Origin: Paracoccaceae bacterium
GTDB taxonomy: Bacteria > Pseudomonadota > Alphaproteobacteria > Rhodobacterales > Rhodobacteraceae
Assembly (NCBI GenBank): GCA_026997055.1
Contig: JALWJU010000365.1
Span: forward strand, 1-14,375
Direction: 5' to 3'
DNA: 14,375 nucleotides
The notes under the pieces were generated by a model. The model was not told the DNA's origin. It ran no database searches and saw nothing but the letters and a program-made list of their open reading frames with translations. Below, one piece after another: positions 1 to 9,337 of this stretch. The number at the start of each line of letters is the position of its first letter. The stretch's first letter is position 1. Position numbers and translations under genes: made by a program.

Positions 1-2271
1 GAAATGGCTCGCCGGATGAAGGCACTCGCGGCCGCCAAGGCTCGCGAGGCGGAAGAGGCCGCCCGCCGCGAGGCCGAAGAAAAGGCTCGCGCCGAAGAGC
101 GCGCCCGCCGCCGTGCGGAGGCCGAGGCGAAGGAGCGCGAAGAGCGCGAGCGGGCCGAGAAGGCGCGTGCCCGGGCCGAAGAGGACGAGCGCAAGAAGCG
201 CGAAGCCGAGGAGGCCAGAAGCCGCGGCAAGGCGCCGGTCTCCGCTGCCGACCCGGCCGCCGCGCAGGTTTCCGAGCGCGCCCGACCGGGCGGCAAGGGC
301 GCCGCCCCCCGCAAGCAGGAGCGTGACCAGCGCGGCTCCAAGCCCGGCAAGGGCGCGCGCGATTCGGGCCGCCGCTCCGGCAAGCTGACGCTCAACCAGG
401 CCCTTTCCGGCCGCGACGGCGGCCGCCAGCAATCGCTTGCCGCCATGCGACGCAAGCAGGAGCGCGCCCGGCAGAAGGCCCTGGGCCAGGCCGCCCCGCG
501 CGAAAAGGTCATCCGCGATGTGCAGGTTCCCGAGACCATCGTGGTTTCCGAACTGGCCAACCGCATGGCCGAGCGCGTGGCCGATGTGGTCAAGGCGCTG
601 ATGCAGATGGGCATGATGGTTACTCAGAACCAGACCATCGACGCCGACACCGCCGAACTGATCGTCGAGGAATTCGGCCACCGCATCGTGCGCGTCTCCG
701 ATGCCGATGTGGAGGACGTGCTGCATGCCGAGGAGGACAGGCCAGAGGATCTCGAGCCGCGCCCGCCGGTGATCACCATCATGGGCCATGTGGACCACGG
801 CAAGACATCGCTTCTCGACAAGATCCGCCACACCAAGGTCACCGCGGGCGAGGCCGGCGGCATCACCCAGCATATCGGCGCCTATCAGGTAAAGACCGAT
901 GACGGCACGGTGCTAACCTTCCTCGATACGCCCGGCCACGCCGCCTTCACCTCGATGCGGGCGCGCGGCGCGCAGGTGACCGATATCGTGGTGCTGGTGG
1001 TGGCAGCCGACGATGCGGTGATGCCCCAGACCGTCGAGGCGATCAACCACGCCAAGGCCGCCGGCGTGCCGATGATCGTGGCGATCAACAAGATCGACCT
1101 GCCCGCCGCCGACCCGGACAAGGTGCGCACCGACCTGCTCCAGCACGAGGTGATCGTCGAAAAGCTCTCCGGCGACGTGCAGGATGTGGAAGTCTCCGCC
1201 GCCACCGGCCAGGGGATCGACGAGCTGCTGGAGGCCATCGCCCTTCAGGCCGAGATCCTCGAGCTCAAGGCCAATCCGAACCGCGCCGCCGAGGGCGCCG
1301 TGATCGAGGCCAAGCTCGACGTGGGCCGCGGCCCCGTCGCCACCGTGCTGGTGCAGAAGGGCACGCTGAGGCAGGGCGACGTCTTTGTCGTCGGCGAGCA
1401 ATGGGGCAAGGTCCGCGCTCTGATCAACGATCGCGGCGAGCGGGTCAGGGAGGCCGGGCCATCGGTGCCGGTCGAGGTGCTCGGCCTGCATGGCACGCCC
1501 GAGGCCGGCGACGTGCTGAACGTGGTCGATACCGAGGCCACCGCCCGCGAAATCGCCGAATACCGCCATGAAAAGGCCAAGGAAAAGCGCGCCGCTGCCG
1601 GTGCCGCCACCACGCTGGAGCAGCTCATGGCCAAGGCCAAGGCGGATGAAAACGTCGCCGAGCTGCCGGTGCTGGTCAAGGCCGACGTGCAGGGCTCGGC
1701 CGAGGCCATCGTGCAGGCGCTGGAAAAGATCGGCAATGACGAGGTGCGCGTTCGCGTGCTCCATTCCGGCGTCGGCGCCATTACCGAGACCGATGTCGGG
1801 CTGGCCGAAGCCTCGGGTGCGCCGATCATCGGCTTCAATGTCCGCGCCAATGCCTCGGCCCGCAAGAGTGCGAACCAGAAGGGCGTGGAGATCCGTTATT
1901 ACAGCGTGATCTACGACCTCGTGGATGACGTGAAGGCCGCCGCTTCCGGCCTGCTCAGCGCCGAGGTGCGGGAGAATTTCATCGGCTATGCCGAGATCCG
2001 CGAGGTGTTCAAGGTCTCCGGCGTGGGCAAGGTAGCCGGCTGCCTCGTCACCGAGGGCGTGGCGCGCCGCTCCGCCGGGGTGCGGCTCTTGCGCGACAAC
2101 GTGGTGATCCACGAAGGCACGCTCAAGACCCTCAAGCGCTTCAAGGACGAGGTGGCCGAGGTGCAGTCCGGTCAGGAATGCGGCATGGCCTTCGAGAATT
2201 ACGACGACATCCGCAAGGGCGACGTGATCGAGATCTTCGAGCGCGAAGAAGTCCAGCGCACGCTGGACTGA
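1..2271 (+). CDS. infB: Translation initiation factor IF-2 (5' end outside window)
   Basis: IF-2 is the GTPase that brings initiator tRNA to the 30S subunit and promotes 70S joining in the cytoplasm. The visible part is 756 codons. The ATG at 4 is probably internal, because the frame is open to the window edge and alphaproteobacterial IF-2 normally has a longer N-terminus. Numbering from that Met, residues 1-160 are a low-complexity Ala/Glu/Arg/Lys-rich charged helix region, and about 165-225 is the IF2_N2 region. The G domain follows, with G1 GHVDHGKT at 261-268, DTPGH at 308-312 and NKID at 362-365. The beta-barrel domain, domain 3 and C-terminal fMet-tRNA-binding domain follow and look complete, ending at TGA 2269-2271. 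A hairpin terminator lies 22 bases downstream. In related genomes infB follows nusA, but that region is not visible here. The family assignment is essentially certain; the true start cannot be seen. Confidence 0.98.
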   Translation, partial: EMARRMKALAAAKAREAEEAARREAEEKARAEERARRRAEAEAKEREERERAEKARARAEEDERKKREAEEARSRGKAPVSAADPAAAQVSERARPGGKGAAPRKQERDQRGSKPGKGARDSGRRSGKLTLNQALSGRDGGRQQSLAAMRRKQERARQKALGQAAPREKVIRDVQVPETIVVSELANRMAERVADVVKALMQMGMMVTQNQTIDADTAELIVEEFGHRIVRVSDADVEDVLHAEEDRPEDLEPRPPVITIMGHVDHGKTSLLDKIRHTKVTAGEAGGITQHIGAYQVKTDDGTVLTFLDTPGHAAFTSMRARGAQVTDIVVLVVAADDAVMPQTVEAINHAKAAGVPMIVAINKIDLPAADPDKVRTDLLQHEVIVEKLSGDVQDVEVSAATGQGIDELLEAIALQAEILELKANPNRAAEGAVIEAKLDVGRGPVATVLVQKGTLRQGDVFVVGEQWGKVRALINDRGERVREAGPSVPVEVLGLHGTPEAGDVLNVVDTEATAREIAEYRHEKAKEKRAAAGAATTLEQLMAKAKADENVAELPVLVKADVQGSAEAIVQALEKIGNDEVRVRVLHSGVGAITETDVGLAEASGAPIIGFNVRANASARKSANQKGVEIRYYSVIYDLVDDVKAAASGLLSAEVRENFIGYAEIREVFKVSGVGKVAGCLVTEGVARRSAGVRLLRDNVVIHEGTLKTLKRFKDEVAEVQSGQECGMAFENYDDIRKGDVIEIFEREEVQRTLD

Positions 2272-2293
2272 TCCGCCGGAAACTCACCGGAGC

Positions 2294-2318
2294 AAAGGCC
2301 GCTTTCGGGCGGCCTTTT
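2294..2318 (+). terminator. Intrinsic terminator of infB
   Basis: A perfect 9-bp stem (2294-2302 with 2309-2317) encloses a 6-base loop, tttcgg. It begins 22 bases after the infB stop and its 3' arm ends in four T residues. The opposite strand also has a short T run (three), so it may weakly stop transcription of the convergent small gene too. The call rests on structure alone. Confidence 0.8.
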
Positions 2319-2337
2319 CACTCATGCCGAAGGGCCA

Positions 2338-2475
2338 TCACGTCGCGCTGGCACCCACCGGGAAGCCTTCGAAAAGCCTGTCGCCGACCCGCACGACAAT
2401 ACGCCCATGCGCTCCCTTGCGCACGAACAGCCCCTGCACCTGGACACACGATCCCAGCTGGATTGTTTTTACCAT
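2338..2475 (-). CDS. Small conserved-looking protein, 45 aa, function unknown
   Basis: A 45-codon gene runs from ATG at 2475 to TGA at 2338, convergent with infB. The protein begins MVKTIQLGSCVQVQG and continues with the alternating hydrophobic pattern of short beta strands (GRIVVRVGDRLFEGFPV). A small beta-barrel or beta-sheet fold is therefore plausible, but this is inference. Support for a real gene: a purine-rich ribosome site (GGGGGA, 2485-2480) four bases before the ATG, a promoter-like pair just upstream, an AT-rich start followed by strongly GC-biased third positions, and a position filling the gap between infB and mutT. There is one Cys, with no signal peptide or membrane segment. 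I have an unverified impression that similar short proteins occur in Rhodobacterales; I know no function. It could alternatively be the last gene of the ppiC-argJ-mutT unit, since only 76 bases separate it from mutT. Confidence 0.65.
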   Translation of the reverse strand: MVKTIQLGSCVQVQGLFVRKGAHGRIVVRVGDRLFEGFPVGASAT

Positions 2476-2504
2476 GACATCCCCCAATGCCCTGTCCCGC
2501 AAGA

Positions 2505-2533
2505 ATATTATCCTGCCGCCTGCCTGATCGCAA
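2505..2533 (-). promoter_or_regulatory. Candidate promoter of the 45-aa gene
   Basis: On the minus strand TTGCGA (2533-2528) and TAATAT (2510-2505) are separated by exactly 17 bases. Each hexamer matches the sigma70 consensus at four of six positions. The -10 lies in a conspicuously AT-rich patch in otherwise GC-rich DNA. The predicted start near 2498 would leave a leader of about 23 bases with a well-placed ribosome site. This is prediction only. Confidence 0.4.
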
Positions 2534-2551
2534 CATGATTCAGACGGTTTG

Positions 2552-2950
2552 CTACAACAGGTCGCGCAATACCGGGATCAGGGGCGCGTCCGCGGGGGGC
2601 ATCGGGTAGGAGTCGATCTCGCCGATGCGCACCCATTTCAGCACCTGCCCCTCCAGCGGGCGCACCACGCCTTCCCATTTGCGGCAGGCAAAGAGCGGCA
2701 TCAGCAGGTGGAAGTCTTCGTATGCGTGGCTCGCGAAGCTGAGCGGGGCGAGGCAGGAGCGCCAGGTCTCGATCCCGAGTTCCTCGCGCAATTCGCGGAT
2801 CAGCGCCGCCTCGGGGCTTTCGCCGGGCTCGACCTTGCCGCCGGGGAATTCCCACAGCCCGGCCATCGCCTTGCCCTCCGGGCGCCGGGCCAGCAGGATG
2901 CGCCCGTCGCGGTCGATCAGCGCCACGGCAGAGACCAGTACCAGCTTCAC
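2552..2950 (-). CDS. mutT: Nudix hydrolase, MutT / (d)NTP pyrophosphatase type
   Basis: The 132-residue protein is a compact single-domain Nudix hydrolase of the MutT (8-oxo-dGTP diphosphatase) type, which removes oxidised nucleotides from the pool. The Nudix box GX5EX7REUXEEXGU is intact at residues 38-60: G38, E44, then R52-E53-L54-R55-E56-E57-L58-G59-I60. The stretch before it, GLWEFPGGKVEPGES, is characteristic of MutT. The length is normal for MutT. The start is GTG at 2950, overlapping the argJ stop by four bases (GTGA) with no obvious separate ribosome site, so translation is probably coupled to argJ. Third in the ppiC-argJ-mutT run. The Nudix family is certain. Substrate specificity (8-oxo-dGTP or another nucleotide) cannot be fixed from sequence, so the symbol is a family-level call. 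Confidence 0.9.
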   Translation of the reverse strand: MKLVLVSAVALIDRDGRILLARRPEGKAMAGLWEFPGGKVEPGESPEAALIRELREELGIETWRSCLAPLSFASHAYEDFHLLMPLFACRKWEGVVRPLEGQVLKWVRIGEIDSYPMPPADAPLIPVLRDLL

Positions 2951-4266
2951 GAGCGGTAATCCGCGTTGATGCTGATGTAGCCGTGGGTCAGGTCGCAGGT
3001 CCAGATCGTGGCCTCGCCCTCGCCCAGGCCCAGATCGACCGCGATAGTGATCTCGGGGGCCTTCATCACCGCCGCGCCGTCCTCTTCGCGATAGCCCGGC
3101 GCGACCCAGCCCTTTTCGGCCACCAGCACATCGCCGAAGCGGATCGTCAGCAGGTCGCGCTCGGCCCGGGCGCCGGACTTGCCGATCGCCATTACCACGC
3201 GGCCCCAGTTCGGATCCTCGCCGGCAATGGCGGTCTTGACCAAGGGCGAATTGGCAATGGCAAAGGCATGGGCGCGGGCATCGGCCTCGCTTGCGGCGCC
3301 GGTGACGCGCACGGTGACGAACTTGGTGGCGCCCTCGCCATCGCGCACCACCTGATGGGCCAGATCGCGCATGACCCGATGCAAAGCGGTGCGAAACTCG
3401 GCGCTGCCCTCGACATCGACCCCCGAAGCCCCGGTCGCCGCCACCAGCAGCGTGTCGGAGGTGGAAGTGTCGCTGTCAACGGTGATCGAATTGAAGGTGC
3501 TGCCCACCAGCGCACCGACCATCTCCTGAAGCGCCGGCTGGGCAATCCGGGCATCGGTGAAGATGAAGACCAGCATGGTCGCCATGTCCGGCGCGATCAT
3601 GCCCGAACCCTTGGCGATGCCGGCGATTTTCACCCGCCTGCCGTCGATCTCGACCGCTGCCCCCGCGCCCTTGGCAAAGGTGTCGGTGGTGCGGATCGCC
3701 TCCGCCGCATCGCGGATGCGCGCGGGCGAAAGGCCCAGGGCGAGCGCGCCGAGATGAGCGCTGATCTTCTCGTGCGGCAGCGGCTCGCCGATAACCCCGG
3801 TGGAGGCCGTGAACACCCGCTCGCGGGCGATGCCGAGGGTCTCGGCCACGGCCCCGGTCAGCGCCCGCACCGCCTCGACCCCACGCCCGCCGGTAAAGGC
3901 ATTGGCATTGCCGGCATTGACCAGGATCGCCGCCTTGCCCGCAGGCGCGCCGCCGAGCTTGGCCTGGCAGTCCAGCACCGGCTCGGCGCGGGTGGCCGAG
4001 CGGGTGAATACCCCGGCGATTGCCGTGCCCTCCGCCATCTCGGCGAGCATCACGTCGGGCCGGCCCACATATTTCACCCCGGAATTGACCGCGGCAAAGC
4101 GCACGCCCTCGATCACCGGCAGGTCGGGAAAATCCGGCGGAGCGAGCGGCGAGACCGCAGGTGCCTTGCCCCCCCCGACTCCCTCGGCGCCCTCGGCCCG
4201 CTTCAGGGCATGCTTGAGCTTTTCGAGCTTCTTGCGCAGCCGCTTTATCTCGGCCTTTTTTCCCAT
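2947..4266 (-). CDS. argJ: Glutamate N-acetyltransferase / N-acetylglutamate synthase
   Basis: ArgJ moves the acetyl group from N-acetylornithine to glutamate and, in bifunctional forms, also makes N-acetylglutamate from acetyl-CoA, so it serves the cyclic arginine pathway. It is made as a proenzyme that cleaves itself before a nucleophilic Thr. The motif is clear here: SGMIAPDMATML at 221-232, with T230 the predicted nucleophile. Other family landmarks are NAGNANAFTG (117-126) and the C-terminal GYISINADYRS. The 439 residues include an unusual lysine-rich N-terminal segment (about 2-26, with leucines spaced like a coiled coil) and a Gly-rich linker before the conserved SPLAPPDFPDLP start. 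No later in-frame ATG, GTG or TTG lies in the extension, so ATG 4266 is the only reasonable start. It begins 10 bases after the ppiC stop and overlaps mutT by four bases, so the three genes probably share one transcript. Confidence 0.95.
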   Translation of the reverse strand: MGKKAEIKRLRKKLEKLKHALKRAEGAEGVGGGKAPAVSPLAPPDFPDLPVIEGVRFAAVNSGVKYVGRPDVMLAEMAEGTAIAGVFTRSATRAEPVLDCQAKLGGAPAGKAAILVNAGNANAFTGGRGVEAVRALTGAVAETLGIARERVFTASTGVIGEPLPHEKISAHLGALALGLSPARIRDAAEAIRTTDTFAKGAGAAVEIDGRRVKIAGIAKGSGMIAPDMATMLVFIFTDARIAQPALQEMVGALVGSTFNSITVDSDTSTSDTLLVAATGASGVDVEGSAEFRTALHRVMRDLAHQVVRDGEGATKFVTVRVTGAASEADARAHAFAIANSPLVKTAIAGEDPNWGRVVMAIGKSGARAERDLLTIRFGDVLVAEKGWVAPGYREEDGAAVMKAPEITIAVDLGLGEGEATIWTCDLTHGYISINADYRS

Positions 4267-4276
4267 GTTTCAGGGG

Positions 4277-5167
4277 TTACTTCAGAAGATCGTCATTGCG
4301 CAGAAGCGAGGGGTCGATCCCGGTCAGATCGGCGCGCTCCACGTCCGCCGCCTTCAGGAGCTTTGCCAGGGCCGCTTCCACGGCATTGTCCTGCAGCTTC
4401 TGTACCAGTTCCTCGGCCACCTCGGCCAGCGGCGGAACAGGCTTGTCACGGGTCTCGTTGAGCCGGATCACATGCCAGCCGAACTGAGTCTGCACCGGCT
4501 CCTGGCCGATCGTGCCCGGCTCCAGCGCCATCACCGCTTCTTCGAAGGGCTTGACCATCATGCCGGCGCTGAACCAGCCCAGTGCGCCACCGCCGGGGCC
4601 GGAGGGGCCGGTGGAATGCTCCCTGGCAAGCTCGGCAAAATCGGCGCCGTCGTTGAGCTTGCCGATCAGGGCTTCGGCTTCCTCCCTGGTCTCCACCAGG
4701 ATATGCGAGGCATTGTACTCGGTTTCGGGTTCGGCATTGGCATAGGTCTCGTCATAGAGCTTCTGCAGCGCCTCTTCGGTAACCGCATCGGCTATGACTT
4801 CATCGAGCTTCTCTCCCGCGATCAGGGCGCGGCGCTCGTTTTCCAGCCTGAGTTCGGTTGCACGGCTGATCTCGCCGACGGCCTGTTCCAGCAGGGTCTG
4901 CTGGATCAGCTGCTCGAGGATGCCCTCGAACAGGATCTCGTCGGGCAGCGCCTGGTACTGCTCGGGCAGGGCGGCGCGGGTAGCGATGACATGACCGAGC
5001 GTGATCGCTTCGCCGTTGACCGTGGCCAGCACCGTATCGGCGCCGATCTCCCCGGTCTCCGACGCGGCTCCGTCGGCGGTCGGAGCGGCGCTCTCCTGCG
5101 CCAGGGCGGGGGTCAGCGGGGCGGCATAAAGCAGGAGCGCCAGCATCGCGGTTGTTGTTTTCATCAT
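4277..5167 (-). CDS. Exported PpiC-type (parvulin) peptidyl-prolyl isomerase
   Basis: This is a periplasmic foldase that speeds proline cis-trans isomerisation in exported proteins. From the chosen start it has 296 residues. There is a Sec signal peptide (MMKTTTAMLALLLYAAPLTPALA, in two parts: Lys-containing n-region, then hydrophobic core) with likely cleavage after A23. An N-terminal helical chaperone-like region (about 45-145) follows, then a parvulin domain at about 152-239. The parvulin part shows SHILVET, the FAELAREHSTGPSGPGGG loop, LGWFSAGMMVKPFEEAV and QTQFGWHVIRL. The layout resembles PrsA/SurA-type proteins with one parvulin domain. The frame is open 15 codons further upstream, but ATG 5167 is preferred because AGAGGA lies seven bases before it and the signal peptide starts there. 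It is first in the ppiC-argJ-mutT run and divergent from secA, which fits a role with newly exported proteins. No lipobox Cys is present. Confidence 0.92.
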   Translation of the reverse strand: MMKTTTAMLALLLYAAPLTPALAQESAAPTADGAASETGEIGADTVLATVNGEAITLGHVIATRAALPEQYQALPDEILFEGILEQLIQQTLLEQAVGEISRATELRLENERRALIAGEKLDEVIADAVTEEALQKLYDETYANAEPETEYNASHILVETREEAEALIGKLNDGADFAELAREHSTGPSGPGGGALGWFSAGMMVKPFEEAVMALEPGTIGQEPVQTQFGWHVIRLNETRDKPVPPLAEVAEELVQKLQDNAVEAALAKLLKAADVERADLTGIDPSLLRNDDLLK

Positions 5168-5174
5168 GTTTTCA

Positions 5175-5180
5175 TCCTCT
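5175..5180 (-). promoter_or_regulatory. Ribosome binding site deciding the ppiC start
   Basis: AGAGGA on the minus strand lies seven bases before ATG 5167 and ten before the adjacent ATG 5164. It excludes the longer open frame that starts at 5212, which would put 15 non-signal residues before the signal peptide. Confidence 0.7.
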
Positions 5181-5205
5181 GGACAGGCCGGAAGTCCCGG
5201 CGACA

Positions 5206-5234
5206 TTGACACTCCCCCCCCTGCCCCTTACATC
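5206..5234 (+). promoter_or_regulatory. Candidate secA promoter
   Basis: A perfect -35 hexamer TTGACA (5206-5211) is followed after exactly 17 bases by TACATC (5229-5234), a weak -10 matching at three positions. A strong -35 with a poor -10 is common in Rhodobacterales. The predicted start near 5241 gives a leader of about 105 bases. The spacer contains a run of eight C (5214-5221). This is prediction from sequence only. Confidence 0.35.
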
Positions 5235-5267
5235 GCTGAGGGTCCGGGCGGCGCTGACTTCGCGCCC

Positions 5268-5296
5268 TTGATAGGCGGACGCGCGGGAGGGGGCAA
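5268..5296 (-). promoter_or_regulatory. Candidate promoter of the ppiC-argJ-mutT unit
   Basis: On the minus strand TTGCCC (5296-5291) and TATCAA (5273-5268) are 17 bases apart and match the consensus at four of six positions each. A start near 5261 would give a leader of about 94 bases before ATG 5167. It would face the candidate secA promoter, with overlapping leaders. Weak, motif-only evidence. Confidence 0.25.
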
Positions 5297-5345
5297 GTGC
5301 TCACTCGGGCGGGCCGGGTTAACATTATTGCGAACGGGGCAAAAC

Positions 5346-8030
<2,685 letters not shown>

Positions 8031-8256
8031 GGATTCCGATTCGCGGATGATCGCGGGGGCGGCGAGTTCTCGTTTCGCCGGAGCCTCCCTTTATGACCGG
8101 ATTCGGGCGCCTTTGGGGCGCAGATTATCCAATATGCTGTAATCATTGCGGTTCTACACGCCTTCGGGATCGGCAAAATCCATATCGTTTCCCAATAGAC
8201 GGCGCAATCCTGCGTCAGATTGCCTCTCGGGACATCTTCATCTCGAGGAGGCCAGC
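8031..8256. other. Intergenic region between secA and the envelope pair
   Basis: These 226 bases hold no convincing gene. A 6-bp hairpin (8060-8065 with 8075-8080, nine-base loop) could be part of a secA terminator, but it lacks a proper T run. A TGTAAT hexamer at 8138-8143 resembles a -10 site (five of six), but no good -35 lies at 16-18 bases. The region becomes AT-richer from about 8120, as expected for a promoter of the downstream gene, which cannot be pinned down. Confidence 0.4.
8245..8251 (+). promoter_or_regulatory. Strong ribosome binding site deciding the 8257 start
   Basis: GAGGAGG ends five bases before ATG 8257, the best Shine-Dalgarno match noticed in the window. It fixes the start at 8257 rather than 37 codons upstream in the same open frame. 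Confidence 0.85.
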
Positions 8257-9315
8257 ATGCCCGTCAGTATCAACAAGCTGCGAATGCTTGCAGGTGTCGT
8301 TGTCGTCGCTGTGGCTGGCGGTTCGGGCTATTACATGCAGACGAGCCATTCGGGGTATTCGGCTCCGTCTTCCGTCCGGCCTTCCGCCACGGTGGGTGCG
8401 GCTTCTCCGGCACTGGTGGCAGATCAGGGCCCGCTCGCCCCCGTTCTGCCGCCGCGGGCCGAAACGCCCCCGGTGACACGCGCCGCTGCCCGGCCCGTGT
8501 TGCTGGTGCCGGAAGCCACCCCGGCGCTGCCGGTGCCGGAGGGCCGCGAGACCGGGTCGCTCACCCCGGTCGCCGCCGAACCCGTCGGGGAGATGCCCAT
8601 GCCCGGATCCGCCCCCTATACCGGCCGGATTGCGGATGAGTGCGAGGTAGGTTTTACCGCCACCGCCGCACCCGGAGCGATGGTCGAGCTTACCCTGGAA
8701 GCGCCTTGCCGCGCGAACCAGAAGGCCGACATCTTTCACGCCGGCACCCGTTTCACCGTTCGCCTCGACGAGCGCGGGCTGGCCCGGGCCTTGGTGCCGG
8801 CACTGGAGGAAGAGGCCTTCTTCAGCGCCCTCTTTGCCGACGGACGCGCGGAATCCACCGATATCCTGATGCTGACCGCCGGGGATTACCGACGCTTCGC
8901 CCTGTTCTGGAAGGGCGAGACCGGGTTCGACCTCTACGCGCTGGAAAACGGCGCCGAGTATGGCGCGCCGGGCATGGTCAGCGCCGGACAGCCCTACGAT
9001 GCCCGGCGCGCCCTTGCCGGGGAGGGCGGCTTCTTCACCGCGCTTGGCAGCGGCGGGACCGGTGCCTATCGCGCGCTGGTCTATTCCTGGCCGGTTCGGC
9101 TCGGCGATTTCGGCCCTGCTCCCGAGATCAGTATCGAGGCCGAAGTACTGGAAAGCACTTGTGGCACCGAAATCACGGCGGGCTTCCTTGCCACCGGACC
9201 GAATACTTCTGGCGAGGTTATCCCGCTCTTCATGGAGGTGCCCGGCTGCGATGCCGTGGGGCAATATCTGGTATTGAAAAACCCGCCCCTACCCGTGACA
9301 ATCGCGGCCAATTGA
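8257..9315 (+). CDS. Membrane-anchored envelope protein, function unknown
   Basis: The 352-residue protein has no family I can name. Residues 1-8 are short and Lys-containing, then a hydrophobic segment (about 10-27) acts as a signal anchor or uncleaved signal. Residues 30-122 form a long Ala/Pro/Val-rich, probably disordered linker such as envelope proteins use to cross the periplasm. From about 123 there is a globular, beta-rich part with four cysteines (C129, C151, C302, C331), consistent with two disulfides in the periplasm. Aromatic patches include YRRFALFWKG and YRALVYSWPVRL. No catalytic motif is visible. The start is set by a strong ribosome site. It lies 22 bases before the PstS/OmpA fusion gene, so the two are almost certainly co-transcribed and may work together. 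Its position after secA is not evidence of a translocase role. Envelope location is well supported; function is unknown. Confidence 0.85.
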   Translation: MPVSINKLRMLAGVVVVAVAGGSGYYMQTSHSGYSAPSSVRPSATVGAASPALVADQGPLAPVLPPRAETPPVTRAAARPVLLVPEATPALPVPEGRETGSLTPVAAEPVGEMPMPGSAPYTGRIADECEVGFTATAAPGAMVELTLEAPCRANQKADIFHAGTRFTVRLDERGLARALVPALEEEAFFSALFADGRAESTDILMLTAGDYRRFALFWKGETGFDLYALENGAEYGAPGMVSAGQPYDARRALAGEGGFFTALGSGGTGAYRALVYSWPVRLGDFGPAPEISIEAEVLESTCGTEITAGFLATGPNTSGEVIPLFMEVPGCDAVGQYLVLKNPPLPVTIAAN

Positions 9316-9337
9316 GGCTGTTTGCGGGGCGTGACAG

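Noticed and set aside
913..2112. Open frame of 399 codons antisense to infB
   Set aside because: It is the shadow of a conserved GTPase gene, rich in His, Gly and Asp as expected for the complement of GC-rich codons, and has no recognisable domain.
2318..2536. Alternative minus-strand frame of 72 codons over the small gene
   Set aside because: It would contain the promoter-like hexamers and ribosome site of the 45-codon gene, and its translation is biased and unstructured. The shorter frame has better signals.
2983..5209. Two long plus-strand open frames (2983-4461 and 3800-5209) over argJ and ppiC
   Set aside because: Both span two well-supported minus-strand genes and have Arg/Gly/Pro-biased low-complexity translations.
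8060..8080. Possible secA terminator hairpin
   Set aside because: The 6-bp stem with a nine-base loop is followed only by a mixed pyrimidine stretch, not a T run. It is mentioned with the intergenic region but not called.
8146..8256. Longer N-terminus (37 codons) for the 8257 gene
   Set aside because: The upstream codons would precede the hydrophobic anchor with unrelated sequence, and a strong ribosome site sits immediately before ATG 8257.
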